DNA of 9,716 nt from an uncultured Campylobacter sp. (lineage in GTDB: Bacteria; Campylobacterota; Campylobacteria; Campylobacterales; Campylobacteraceae), in assembly GCA_938036585.1 (NCBI GenBank), contig CALHQN010000167.1, positions 1 to 9,716 of the forward strand. Direction: 5' to 3'. Position 1 is the first letter of the stretch. Every line of letters starts with the position of its first letter. The translations under genes and the position numbers were made by a program. Under the pieces are notes generated by a model. The model made no database searches and was not told where the DNA came from. It saw only the letters and a program-made list of their open reading frames with translations. Positions 1 through 6,989 of this stretch are shown here, piece after piece.

Positions 1-138
1 CTTGCACCTGGGGAAGGTTTTTATGAAACAGAAGGTTTAGGAAAAAATGAAGTAAGATTTTCTTTCTGTGTTGGAGAAGATGATATAGAAAAGGCAATGA
101 AAGTGCTTGAAGAAGCATTAAAAGTTTATAAAAAGTAA
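1..138 (+). CDS. C-terminal end of a PLP-dependent aminotransferase (5' truncated by window)
   Basis: Frame 1 is open from the first base and reads LAPGEGFYETEGLG, then NEVRFSFCV, then a helical tail rich in E and K, ending in TAA at 136-138. The block G-x-GFY-x-T-x-GLG-x-x-EVR followed by a short amphipathic helix is the usual C-terminus of fold-type I (class I/II) aminotransferases of the aspartate aminotransferase group. The arginine of the EVRFSF segment sits where these enzymes bind the substrate carboxylate. Substrate cannot be told from 45 residues. Base use is odd: about 32% G+C by hand count, with AGA, GGA, TTA and GAA codons, against about half G+C in the genes that follow. This suggests a gene of separate origin. 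The next gene starts only 18 nt after the stop. Confidence 0.8.
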   Translation, partial: LAPGEGFYETEGLGKNEVRFSFCVGEDDIEKAMKVLEEALKVYKK

Positions 139-156
139 AAAATAAGGAGAATAAAA

Positions 157-543
157 ATGAAAAAATTTATACTCGCCCTGTTCGGTGTATTTATCTGTAG
201 CGCGGCGTTTGCGGGAGATGCCGATGCCGAGCGCTGCAAGGCTTTGGCGGATGCCGTAAATGGGCACATTCACCCCGCGACTAAAAATATAGAGTTGAGC
301 GCGGCTACATGCGAGGGCGATAAATTTGTAATTCCCACGATTCTAAAAAATGAAATTTGGGATAAAGTAGATCCCAAAATCAAGCAAAATTTTGAAAGCA
401 TTTTGCGCGCCAACAGGCAAAAGGACGTCTGCGCGATGATGAAAGCGGGCGGTCTAAATCGCATAGGCGTACGAGAATTTCTGCAAAGCGGCGAAAAAAT
501 CGCCGATCTGACCTATACGCGCAAAGATTGCGGCTTGGAATAA
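157..543 (+). CDS. Small secreted cysteine-containing protein of unknown function
   Basis: 128 residues. The first 19 residues form a clear Sec signal peptide: MKK, a hydrophobic stretch, then a signal-peptidase I site (A-F-A before G20). A cysteine inside the hydrophobic stretch (C14) is not in a convincing lipobox. The mature part of about 109 residues has four cysteines (C27, C52, C92, C125), enough for two periplasmic disulfides, and is charged and soluble with no further membrane segment. The start is supported by AAGGAG at 144-149, 7 nt upstream. The stop is 20 nt before the next gene, so the two are probably co-transcribed. The shift from AT-rich to about 50% G+C sequence falls at this gene's start. 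I do not recognise a family; a periplasmic or exported role is inferred only from the signal peptide. Confidence 0.8.
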   Translation: MKKFILALFGVFICSAAFAGDADAERCKALADAVNGHIHPATKNIELSAATCEGDKFVIPTILKNEIWDKVDPKIKQNFESILRANRQKDVCAMMKAGGLNRIGVREFLQSGEKIADLTYTRKDCGLE

Positions 544-563
544 AATTTCAAAGGAAATAAATA

Positions 564-1691
564 ATGGAAGTGCCTCAAGCGGCGTATAGCAGGGATAAAA
601 TCATCATTCGCACCGGCGCGATCGGTATCATTTCAAATGTAATTTTAGCGGCATTTAAGGGCGTCGTGGGGCTGATTTCTGGCTCGATCGCGATCGTGCT
701 TGATGCCGTAAATAACCTAAGCGACGCGCTTTCGTCCGTCATTACGATCGTGGGCGTGCATCTTGCTAGCAAGCAACCCGATCGCGCGCACCCCTTCGGG
801 CACGGCAGGATCGAGTATCTAAGCGCGATCGTAATCGCCGTCATCATCCTCTACACCGGCGGCGTCTCGCTAGTAGAATCGATCAAAAAGATCATTCATC
901 CGCAGGCGGCGAATTATAATGCGGTTTCGCTCGTCATCATCGCCGTAGCGGTCGCGGCGAAATTTAGCCTGGGGCTTTATACTCAAAAGACGGGCGAGCG
1001 CGTAAATTCCGACTCGCTCATCGCTAGCGGCGTGGACGCCAAATACGATGCGCTCGTGTCGTTAGCCACTCTCGTAGCGGCTTTGATTTCGCTTATTTTC
1101 AGGCTGAGCTTGGAGGCGTATCTGGGCGCGATAATTTCGGCTCTTCTGATCAAAACGGCGTATGAAATTCTACGCGATACGATCAGCAAGCTTTTGGGCT
1201 CGCGTCCGAGCTTGAAGCTTACGAATGAAATTTACGACGTCGTGCGCGGCTTTGAGGGCGTCATCGGTGCGTATGATCTGATGTTTCATGACTACGGGCC
1301 CGATAAGATGGTCGGTAGCATCCACATCGAGGTCGCAAGCGATACGACAGCGGCACAGATCGACGCTCTTACACGCCGCATCCAAAACGCCATTTTTGCG
1401 AAATTTAATATCATCCTAGACACCGTAGGAATTTACGCGTTTAACAGGAACGATCCGCGCGCCGCCGAGATCTACGAGCATATCAAGCAGATGGCGTTTT
1501 CGCATGAGTTCGTCTCGCAGATACATGGATTTTATCTCGACGAGCCAAAACACTCGATCAGCTTCGATGTTATCGTCGATTTCGCAGCGCCCGATATGGA
1601 GGCGACGTTTCGCGCGGTCTGCAAGCAGGTGCGCGCGGCGTATCCGAACTACACGCTCATCATCACTCGCGATAGCGATTACAGCGGTTAA
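564..1691 (+). CDS. Cation diffusion facilitator (CDF) efflux transporter, probable Mn(II) type
   Basis: 375 residues. Six membrane segments are visible at roughly 15-37, 42-68, 86-105, 118-140, 163-178 and 184-204, followed by the cytoplasmic ferredoxin-like domain (about 215-295). The family motif HPFGHGRIEYLSA lies at 76-88. Aligning by eye to E. coli YiiP (TM2 D45/D49, TM5 H153/D157), this protein has N50 and D54 in TM2 and D158 and D162 in TM5, i.e. NxxxD plus DxxxD. Zinc CDFs carry H at the first TM5 position, whereas the Asn-Asp-Asp-Asp set is associated with manganese exporters of the MntE type, so Mn(II) export by proton antiport is the likely job. The C-terminus is about 80 residues longer than YiiP (296-375) and looks like a second copy of the cytoplasmic fold. 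AAGGAA at 551-556 fits the ATG at 564. Confidence 0.9.
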   Translation: MEVPQAAYSRDKIIIRTGAIGIISNVILAAFKGVVGLISGSIAIVLDAVNNLSDALSSVITIVGVHLASKQPDRAHPFGHGRIEYLSAIVIAVIILYTGGVSLVESIKKIIHPQAANYNAVSLVIIAVAVAAKFSLGLYTQKTGERVNSDSLIASGVDAKYDALVSLATLVAALISLIFRLSLEAYLGAIISALLIKTAYEILRDTISKLLGSRPSLKLTNEIYDVVRGFEGVIGAYDLMFHDYGPDKMVGSIHIEVASDTTAAQIDALTRRIQNAIFAKFNIILDTVGIYAFNRNDPRAAEIYEHIKQMAFSHEFVSQIHGFYLDEPKHSISFDVIVDFAAPDMEATFRAVCKQVRAAYPNYTLIITRDSDYSG

Positions 1692-1720
1692 AATTTAAAT
1701 TGCTCTAGCGGTTTAAATTT
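1691..1720. repeat. AT-only inverted repeat just after the CDF gene
   Basis: AAATTTAAA (1691-1699) and TTTAAATTT (1712-1720) form a 9-bp all-AT stem around a 12-nt loop, starting on the last base of the CDF stop codon. It could act as a weak transcription terminator, but there is no G+C stem or U-run. It is equally explained as two copies of the dispersed AAATTT motif. Confidence 0.3.
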
Positions 1721-1767
1721 AATCGCGCCTGCTCGCGCCCCTTCGGCGAAATTTCAGAATTTTAAGC

Positions 1768-1773
1768 TACAAT
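1768..1773 (+). promoter_or_regulatory. Candidate sigma-70 -10 element for the ABC-F/thiS transcript
   Basis: The sequence GCTACAAT (1766-1773) fits the Campylobacter extended -10 pattern gnTAnAAT. A T-rich stretch lies upstream and there is no clear -35, as is normal in this group. Transcription would start near 1780, leaving a leader of about 120 nt before the ABC-F ATG. Assigned by pattern only. Confidence 0.4.
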
Positions 1774-1788
1774 AGGAGAAATTTATCG

Positions 1789-1823
1789 CAGTTTCGCGCG
1801 GCACAAAAGCCGCAATAAAACTG
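1789..1823 (+). promoter_or_regulatory. Two-level leader hairpin upstream of the ABC-F gene
   Basis: The outer arms CAGTTT (1789-1794) and AAACTG (1818-1823) pair perfectly. Inside an internal loop (3 and 4 nt) the inner arms GCGGC (1798-1802) and GCCGC (1809-1813) pair around a 6-nt ACAAAA loop. No U-run follows, so it is not a simple terminator. It lies between the candidate promoter and the gene. A 7-codon ORF reading MKFARKT begins at 1828, directly after the hairpin, but has no convincing ribosome site. Regulation through this leader is inference. Confidence 0.4.
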
Positions 1824-1900
1824 TGAGATGAAATTTGCGCGCAAAACCTAGCAGAAGTCCGCGCGCAAGGCAATGCAAAGAGAAATTTAAAAGGAAAAAT

Positions 1901-3493
1901 ATGGTTGAAATCAAAGATCTTACGATGCGCTTCGGCAAACAGCTGCTTTTTGAAAATGTAAATTTAAGCCTCGATAAGGGCAGGCGCTACGGTCTTATCG
2001 GCGCAAACGGCGCGGGCAAATCGACGCTACTTAAAATTTTAAGCGGGCAGATCGAAGCAAGCAGCGGCGAAATTTTAATACAAAGCGGGCTTAAAATTGG
2101 CGTTTTGGGGCAGGATCAATTCGCCTTCGAAAGCTTCAGCGTCAAAGACGCCGTACTCTACGGCAACAAGCGCCTCTATGACGCCGTGCGCGAAAAGACG
2201 CAGCTTTACGAAGCGGGCGAGTTTAACGACGAGATAAACGAGCGCCTCGGCGAGCTTGAGATGATCTGCGCCGAGGAGGATCCCGCCTACGAGTACGAAA
2301 CGAGGATCGAGAAAATTTTAAGCTCGCTGGGGCTGAACGACTTTGATAAAAAGATGAGCGAGATCGAGACGAGCGATAAATTTAAGGTCCTTCTCGCGCA
2401 GGTGCTCTTCCCGCGCCCCGACGTGCTGTTTTTGGACGAGCCGACGAACAACCTCGATATCGACGCCATTTCGTGGCTCGAGTTTGAGCTAAATCGCCAC
2501 GCGGGCACGCTCGTAGTCATCAGCCACGACCGCCACTTTTTAAACCGCGTCTGCACGGACATCCTCGACGTTGATTTTAGGCGAGTGCGCGAATTTAGCG
2601 GCAATTACGACGACTGGTTTATCGCGTCCAATCTCATCGCCAAACAGGCGCAGTTCGAGCGCGAGAAAAAGCTCAAAGAAAAGGCGGAGCTTGAAAAATT
2701 TATCGCTCGCTTCAGCGCCAACGCAAGCAAGGCGAAGCAGGCTACGAGCCGCCAAAAACAGCTCGATAAGCTTGATCTTAGCGAGCTTGCGACCTCTTCG
2801 CGCAGGGAGCCTAGTATTTTATTTAAGCCCACGCGCGAGATCGGCAATGAAATTTTAGAGCTAAGCGGCGTGGATATGAGCTTCGGCGAGGTTGAAATTT
2901 TAAAAAATTTCAACCTCAAGCTCGCTCACGGCGATAAGATCGGCATCATCGGGCGAAACGGCGTGGGCAAAAGCACGCTTTGCAAGATCATCATGGGCGA
3001 GCTCGCGCCGCAGCGCGGCAAGGTGCATATGGGCGCCACGATCGAGCCCGGGTATTTCGCGCAGGATACGAATAATAAAATTTCAGGCGAGCTCAAGCTT
3101 TACGAATATCTACAGAGCCCGCAGAATAGGGATCTGGATGAAATTCGCAAATGCCTTGGGCGCATGCTTTTTAGCGGCGCCGAGCAGGAGAAAAGCGTGG
3201 GCAGCCTAAGCGGCGGCGAGAAGCACCGCGTGATGCTAAGCAAGCTAATGCTGCAGCGGCCGAACCTGCTGGTGCTCGACGAGCCCAACAACCACCTCGA
3301 TCTTGAGGCGATCATCGCGCTCGGTGAAGCGCTGTATAACTTCACGGGATGCGCGATCTGCGTGAGCCACGACCGCGAGCTTATCGACGCGTTTGCAAAT
3401 AGAATTTTGCACCTCAAAGGAGACGGCGAAATCGTCGATTTTAGGGGCACTTACGAGGAGTATCGCGAGAGCTTAGGGGCGAGCGATGATTGA
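1901..3493 (+). CDS. ABC-F family ATPase, YbiT-like ribosome-associated translation factor
   Basis: 530 residues, the same length as E. coli YbiT, and readily alignable with it. Two ABC domains sit in one chain with no membrane segments. Domain 1 has Walker A GANGAGKST (34-42) and Walker B ending D179-E180 in LDEPTNNLDID; its signature is degenerate (ETSDKFKVLLA), as in YbiT. A charged, probably coiled-coil linker of about 245-310 contains RFSANASKAKQATSR. Domain 2 has Walker A GRNGVGKST (351-359), signature LSGGEKHR and Walker B D460-E461 in DEPNNHLD. ABC-F proteins bind the ribosomal E site and use ATP to reset stalled or initiating ribosomes. The start at 1901 follows AAGGAA (1891-1896) and begins at the conserved first strand (MVEIKDLTMRFG). 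An upstream in-frame ATG at 1835 would add 22 basic residues with no homology. The stop overlaps thiS by 8 nt, implying co-transcription and coupled translation. Confidence 0.93.
   Translation: MVEIKDLTMRFGKQLLFENVNLSLDKGRRYGLIGANGAGKSTLLKILSGQIEASSGEILIQSGLKIGVLGQDQFAFESFSVKDAVLYGNKRLYDAVREKTQLYEAGEFNDEINERLGELEMICAEEDPAYEYETRIEKILSSLGLNDFDKKMSEIETSDKFKVLLAQVLFPRPDVLFLDEPTNNLDIDAISWLEFELNRHAGTLVVISHDRHFLNRVCTDILDVDFRRVREFSGNYDDWFIASNLIAKQAQFEREKKLKEKAELEKFIARFSANASKAKQATSRQKQLDKLDLSELATSSRREPSILFKPTREIGNEILELSGVDMSFGEVEILKNFNLKLAHGDKIGIIGRNGVGKSTLCKIIMGELAPQRGKVHMGATIEPGYFAQDTNNKISGELKLYEYLQSPQNRDLDEIRKCLGRMLFSGAEQEKSVGSLSGGEKHRVMLSKLMLQRPNLLVLDEPNNHLDLEAIIALGEALYNFTGCAICVSHDRELIDAFANRILHLKGDGEIVDFRGTYEEYRESLGASDD
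2888..2917. repeat. 14-bp-arm near-perfect palindrome inside the ABC-F gene
   Basis: GAGGTTGAAATTTT (2888-2901) and its exact reverse complement (2904-2917) are separated by only AA. It encodes the E-V-E-I-L-K-N-F-N-L stretch at the start of the second ABC domain. It resembles the intergenic palindrome at 6990-7015, as both are centred on GAAATTTT/AAAATTTC. Confidence 0.75.
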
Positions 3494-3689
3494 GATCTGC
3501 GTAAACGGCGAGCCGCTGCAGCTGGCGCAGGATATGAGCGTGGGCGAGTTTTTGCGCCGACGCGGACATGATCTGCGCCTAGTGGCGCTCGAGCGCGACG
3601 GCGAAATTTTAAAAAAAGAGGCGTGGGAGCGCACGCAGATCTCAAGCGGCAAAAAATATGAGATTGTCGAGTTTGTAGGTGGCGGCTGA
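3486..3689 (+). CDS. thiS: ThiS sulfur carrier protein
   Basis: 67 residues, the normal ThiS size, with a beta-grasp (ubiquitin-like) pattern: an N-terminal strand with VNGEP, a helix around MSVGEFLRRRG, and the terminal EIVEFVGGG. The C-terminal Gly-Gly is the functional end: ThiF adenylates it, sulfur is loaded as thiocarboxylate, and the sulfur is passed to ThiG for thiazole formation. The ATG lies within the end of the ABC-F gene (ATGATTGA, 8-nt overlap), so translation is likely coupled to the gene upstream; no separate ribosome site is needed. The pairing of an ABC-F gene with thiS looks like a stable operon arrangement rather than a functional link. The rest of the thi set is not adjacent: thiF starts almost 1 kb later. 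Confidence 0.93.
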   Translation: MIEICVNGEPLQLAQDMSVGEFLRRRGHDLRLVALERDGEILKKEAWERTQISSGKKYEIVEFVGGG

Positions 3690-4570
3690 GATCGGAGCTT
3701 TGAATTATTTTAAAAATTACGCAGCCGAGGTTTAAATCCGCGCGGAGGTCGCTAAATTTTAAGCGGCGTAGCGACACAGCGGCTGGGGCTTAAAATTGGC
3801 ACGAGCGTCGTTAAAATTTTAAGCGATAGGGCGACATGGCGTAGCGACACGACAGCGTTTGGATTTTTAAATTTATGAGGAAGCCGCGGTAGCCCGGTGC
3901 CTGCGGAGAGCTTTAAATTTTGAAAGAGAACTAGGCCGCGGCGGCAGGACGTAGGAGTTTTAAAATTCGCTCCGCGGCGATAGAGTTTAAATTTTATTTC
4001 GGCGGCGGAACGTTAATTTGCATCGCCAGCTGCGGCGACTGGGTGTGGAGCTGTAAACTGCGCCGCCGCAAGATTGAGCGTATGGCTTTAAAATTTACGC
4101 CGAAGTTGCGGGGTCTGGGCGCGGGGTTTAAAATTTACCCCGAGATCTCTGCCGCCATGCACATTGCGACGTATGCTGCTGTGTGCTGTTTTTTCGTCGG
4201 TTCGGTTCGGCTTGAAATTTTAAATTTAGCCGCAGCGCGGATTTATTCGTGCGTTTAGCAGCTTTTAAATTCGGCGGATCACTCTAGCGCTTCTCGACTT
4301 TAAATTTAACCGATAAGTTGGGTTAATGCGCTAAATTTAGCGGATTTGGCGTATGCTGCGCGTGCTATACGAGGCCTCTACGACGCGCCGTATTGGTCGA
4401 ATGCAATGCGCACAGTAGGCTTAAAACATTACGCGTTAAAAGCGGGATTAAATTTGCAGATTAAAGTCATGCGCGATGCGCTCGCTACGCCTCGCTTACG
4501 CCGCAACTCGTGCGAGCATTTGTGCGGTGCGCCGCAACTGCGCAGATCTTTGTCGCAACTGTGCCGCAAT
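3690..4570. other. Long gene-free spacer between thiS and thiF, AAATTT-rich
   Basis: No convincing gene on either strand; the open frames here are short, basic, of low complexity and lack ribosome sites. The stretch alternates G+C-rich segments with AAATTT-centred AT islands at irregular spacing (for example 3754, 3814, 3869, 3915, 3989, 4205-4215). A 12-bp direct repeat GCGTAGCGACAC occurs near 3766 and 3839. The 15-mer GGGCTTAAAATTGGC at 3786-3800 also occurs inside the ABC-F gene at 2087-2101. Three CGCAACT copies lie at 4502, 4533 and 4554. In compact Campylobacter genomes a spacer this long inside a biosynthetic cluster is unusual; it may be decayed sequence. Confidence 0.6.
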
Positions 4571-4574
4571 ACCG

Positions 4575-4580
4575 TATAAA
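4575..4580 (+). promoter_or_regulatory. Candidate -10 element for thiF
   Basis: CGTATAAAT matches a sigma-70 -10 box with good A/T content in a G+C-rich surrounding. It would start RNA near 4587 and place the hairpin at 4614-4635 in the thiF leader. No -35 is evident. Confidence 0.35.
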
Positions 4581-4613
4581 TGCGCGCTATGTTCGCGCAG
4601 ATGCAAGGCGCCG

Positions 4614-4635
4614 CGCGCAAATCCGAATTTGCGCG
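4614..4635 (+). promoter_or_regulatory. Perfect 9-bp hairpin in the thiF leader
   Basis: CGCGCAAAT and ATTTGCGCG pair perfectly around the tetraloop CCGA, ending 39 nt before the thiF start. The following sequence (ATAAATTTAAAC) is not a proper U-run, so termination is possible but weak. It does not resemble the TPP riboswitch consensus. Confidence 0.45.
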
Positions 4636-4674
4636 ATAAATTTAAACGGCAAAAAGATAAAATTTAGGATCAAA

Positions 4675-5469
4675 ATGCAGATAAAATTAAACGGCAAAGC
4701 TTACGAAACGGGCGCGAGCGATCTTGACGGGCTGAAGCGCGAGGTTAAATTTAGCGGCGAGATCGCCGTGATAAACGGCTATGCGAGCACGCAGAACTGC
4801 GAGCTGAAGGCGGGCGATGAGCTCTTTTTGCTCGCGCACGGTGCGGAGCTGGCGCCGCAGGAGCTTCGTGCGCTGATGCTTGCGCGCAACGCTCCTTCGG
4901 TAAACGAGGCACTGCAAGGCTCGCGCGTGGCGATCTGCGGGCTCGGCGGGCTCGGCTCCAACGTCGCGATCCTGCTTGCGCGCGCGGGCGTGGGCGAGCT
5001 CTTTTTGATTGACTTCGACGTCGTTGAGCCGACCAACCTGAACCGCCAGCAGTACGAGATCGGCGATCTTTACAAGCCTAAAACGGATGCTCTGCGCGAA
5101 AAAATCGCGCGCATAAACCCGTTCGTGCGCGTGCGAACCTTAAACGAACGACTTACCGCGCAAAACGTAGCCGAAATTTTAAAAAACGAGCGTATAATTT
5201 GCGAGTGCTTCGACGACGCGGCGGCGAAAGCGATGATTTTTGGCGCATTCGGCGGCACGGATCGCTTTTTGATCTGCGCTAGCGGCATGGCGGGCAGCGG
5301 TGATGCTAACGAGATCCGCACGACGCGGCTCGGCAAAAACATCTTCGTCTGTGGCGACCGCAAAAGCGCCGCGGATCAGGGCGTGGGGCTGCTCGCGCCG
5401 CGCGTGGCGATCTGCGCCGCACATCAGGCAAACGTCGCGCTTAGGCTGATTTTGGGCGAGGAGGGCTAG
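4675..5469 (+). CDS. thiF: ThiF family-2 ThiS adenylyltransferase with fused N-terminal ThiS-like domain
   Basis: 264 residues from this start. Residues 1-57 form a ThiS/MoaD-like beta-grasp domain (KLNGKAYE, EIAVINGY, ELKAGDELFLLAHG) that lacks a C-terminal Gly-Gly because the chain continues. Residues about 80-260 are an E1-like Rossmann fold with the nucleotide loop GLGGLGSN (89-96), D113 in DFDVVEPTNLNRQQY and the later CFDDAAAK (178-185). The paired CxxC zinc ligands of E. coli ThiF are absent. This domain order corresponds to the known 'family 2' ThiF with a ThiS-like ubiquitin domain. It should activate ThiS by adenylating its Gly-Gly tail with ATP. The start at 4675 is chosen because the beta-grasp begins there and AGGA (4666-4669) precedes it. 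An in-frame ATG at 4510 would add 55 arginine-rich residues with no similarity. Confidence 0.9.
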   Translation: MQIKLNGKAYETGASDLDGLKREVKFSGEIAVINGYASTQNCELKAGDELFLLAHGAELAPQELRALMLARNAPSVNEALQGSRVAICGLGGLGSNVAILLARAGVGELFLIDFDVVEPTNLNRQQYEIGDLYKPKTDALREKIARINPFVRVRTLNERLTAQNVAEILKNERIICECFDDAAAKAMIFGAFGGTDRFLICASGMAGSGDANEIRTTRLGKNIFVCGDRKSAADQGVGLLAPRVAICAAHQANVALRLILGEEG

Positions 5470-5992
5470 GCCTGACCGCTCATCGTGCGCCTGCATTTCT
5501 AAATTTACGCGCCTTTGTGTATTGTTGCTAAATTTAAGCCTCGCGCGATTATTTTTGAGAAGTATAGAGCGTTTCGGCGGTATACAGCGCGTTTTTAAGA
5601 CGGCGTGAAATTTACCGCGCGCCGCGTAAATTTAGCCGCGAGATCTAAATTTAAACGACGAAATTTAAACTATTTGCCGTGCGGAGCTCGCGGGCAGGTA
5701 GAATTTTAAAATTTATTCGGCGCGAGCAAGCTACTTTTGAATGCAGGATTTAAAATTTCGTGCAGCAAAGCGAGCCGCAGTCTGCGCGTAAAATTTTAAA
5801 ATTTTGTGTCGTAGCATAAAATTTGACGAGAGATTTTAAAACTTGGGCGCGGCGTCGTGCGGCGCGTTAAAATAGCGATATAAGCAAGGCGCACAATCCG
5901 TGCCGCAATTTCGCTGTGTATAATCACCGTGCGCTGATATACGCCATTTAGCGCCGCGCATAAAAACGAAAATTTAAATTAAAGAGGATAGA
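5470..5992. other. Gene-free spacer between thiF and thiG, AAATTT-rich
   Basis: 523 nt with no supportable gene. It holds about a dozen AAATTT copies, including a 16-nt palindrome AAAATTTTAAAATTTT near 5791 and the AATTTTAAAATT palindrome near 5702, separated by G+C-rich pieces. The last part carries a candidate promoter (5919) and the thiG ribosome site AGAGGA (5983-5988). Confidence 0.6.
5919..5924 (+). promoter_or_regulatory. Candidate -10 element TATAAT for thiG
   Basis: A perfect TATAAT follows GTG in TCGCTGTG, with no recognisable -35. RNA would begin near 5931 with a leader of about 60 nt. The consensus match is exact, but the window is rich in AT motifs, so a chance match is possible. 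Confidence 0.4.
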
Positions 5993-6754
5993 ATGGACGA
6001 TAAACTGATCTTAGGCGGCAGGGAGTTTAGCTCACGCCTGATAATGGGCTCTGGCAAGTTCGATCACGCGATGATAGACGCCTGCGTGCGGCATGCGGGC
6101 TGTGAGATTGTCACGCTCGCGCTGCGCCGCGTGAACGAAAGCAAGAGCCGCAATATCTTGGATTTCATCCCCCGCGGCGTCACGCTGCTGCCGAATACCA
6201 GCGGCGCGCGAAACGCCGAGGAGGCGCTGCGGATCGCACGGCTCGCGCGCGAGCTGGGCTGCGGCGATTTCGTAAAGATCGAGATCATAGGCGACAGCAA
6301 ATACCTTCTGCCCGACAACGCCGAGACGATCAAGGCCTGCGAGGCCCTGGCGCGCGAGGATTTCGTGCCGCTTGCCTACATGCACGCCGATCTGTGCGTC
6401 GCTCGCGATCTGGTAAGCGCAGGAGCCGCCGCCGTGATGCCTCTGGCTGCGCCGATCGGCTCCAATCGCGGGCTGATGATGCGCGGGATGATCGAAATTT
6501 TGCTGGGCGAAATCGACGTGCCGATCATCGTAGATGCGGGGCTCGGCGCGCCTAGCGAGGCCTGCGAGGCGATGCAGATGGGCTGCGCTGCGGTGATGGT
6601 AAATACGGCGATCGCCACGAGCGGGGATCTGGCGCTGATGGCGCGGGCGTTTGCGCTCGGCGTGCAGGCGGGGCGCGATGCCTATCTGGCGGGGCTCGGC
6701 GCCGTTTGCAAAACGGCCAGCGCAAGCTCGCCGCTAACGGGATTTTTGAGGTAG
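5993..6754 (+). CDS. thiG: Thiazole synthase ThiG
   Basis: 253 residues, typical ThiG length, covering the whole TIM barrel. Visible hallmarks are the N-terminal [33 protein letters not shown] (65-78), the Schiff-base lysine K95 in FVKIEIIGD with E97 two residues on, [13 protein letters not shown] (149-161), and D181 in [11 protein letters not shown], followed by a phosphate-binding end around VNTAIA. K95/E97/D181 correspond by eye to B. subtilis K96/E98/D182. ThiG condenses deoxyxylulose 5-phosphate, dehydroglycine and ThiS-thiocarboxylate sulfur into the thiazole phosphate. The start has AGAGGA 4 nt upstream. The gene stands alone, with 523 nt before it and an intrinsic terminator just after it, so it may be its own transcription unit. 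No disabled residue is seen. Confidence 0.95.
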   Translation: MDDKLILGGREFSSRLIMGSGKFDHAMIDACVRHAGCEIVTLALRRVNESKSRNILDFIPRGVTLLPNTSGARNAEEALRIARLARELGCGDFVKIEIIGDSKYLLPDNAETIKACEALAREDFVPLAYMHADLCVARDLVSAGAAAVMPLAAPIGSNRGLMMRGMIEILLGEIDVPIIVDAGLGAPSEACEAMQMGCAAVMVNTAIATSGDLALMARAFALGVQAGRDAYLAGLGAVCKTASASSPLTGFLR

Positions 6755-6757
6755 CGA

Positions 6758-6910
6758 TTAAAATTTTAAACGCGGCTTGGTTGCGCGAGCCGTGTTTTTT
6801 TGCGCGGAATTTGCATTTCTTGGGTTTGTACGGATACATATCGCGCAAGGTTTTTGCTCCATGTGAGTTAAATCCCAGCGCGTATTGTTAAGCTCTATGC
6901 CAAACGACAT
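6758..6910 (-). CDS. Doubtful 50-residue ORF or part of a dispersed intergenic element
   Basis: On the minus strand an ATG (6908-6910) is preceded by TGAGGA at 4-nt spacing and opens a 50-codon frame beginning MSFGIELNNTRWDLTHME, with a CxxC (PCAIC) in the middle and a very basic end; it stops inside the thiG terminator. The neighbouring stretch up to about 6990 reads, in another minus-strand frame, a peptide with RRFKTPSEVRNLCRLA. Both phrases give me an impression of recurring spurious ORFs in Campylobacter genomes, which would make this a repeated non-coding element rather than a gene. That impression is unverified. Confidence 0.25.
   Translation of the reverse strand: MSFGIELNNTRWDLTHMEQKPCAICIRTNPRNANSAQKNTARATKPRLKF
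6768..6801 (+). terminator. Intrinsic terminator after thiG
   Basis: AAACGCGGCT (6768-6777) pairs with AGCCGTGTTT (6788-6797) with a single G-U wobble around a 10-nt loop, and seven T's run from 6795 to 6801. It lies 14 nt after the thiG stop. The strong G+C stem plus U-run make this the best terminator in the window. Confidence 0.8.
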
Positions 6911-6989
6911 AAATTCCTCACTTCGCTAGGCGTCTTAAAGCGCCGAGGCAAAAAGTAATTTGGTAGCGGTGCAACGCGCAGCAAGCTCG

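Noticed and set aside
1504..1698. Overlapping plus-strand ORF within the CDF gene
   Set aside because: A serine/arginine-rich shadow frame of the transporter.
1835..1900. Upstream ATG giving the ABC-F protein 22 more residues
   Set aside because: The extra residues are basic filler, YbiT-type proteins begin at the MVEIKDLT strand, and a good ribosome site (AAGGAA) precedes 1901.
3686..3691. CTGAGA, the thi-box core, at the end of thiS
   Set aside because: It overlaps the thiS stop, and the surrounding sequence lacks the paired ACCC and the second conserved half of a TPP riboswitch.
4043..4579. Two open frames of 71 and 77 codons in the thiS-thiF spacer (4043-4258, 4346-4579)
   Set aside because: No ribosome site, low complexity, no recognisable domain; they read through AAATTT islands as the other spacers do.
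4510..4674. Upstream ATG extending ThiF by 55 residues
   Set aside because: Arginine/alanine-rich with no similarity; the domain starts at 4675, where AGGA is suitably placed.
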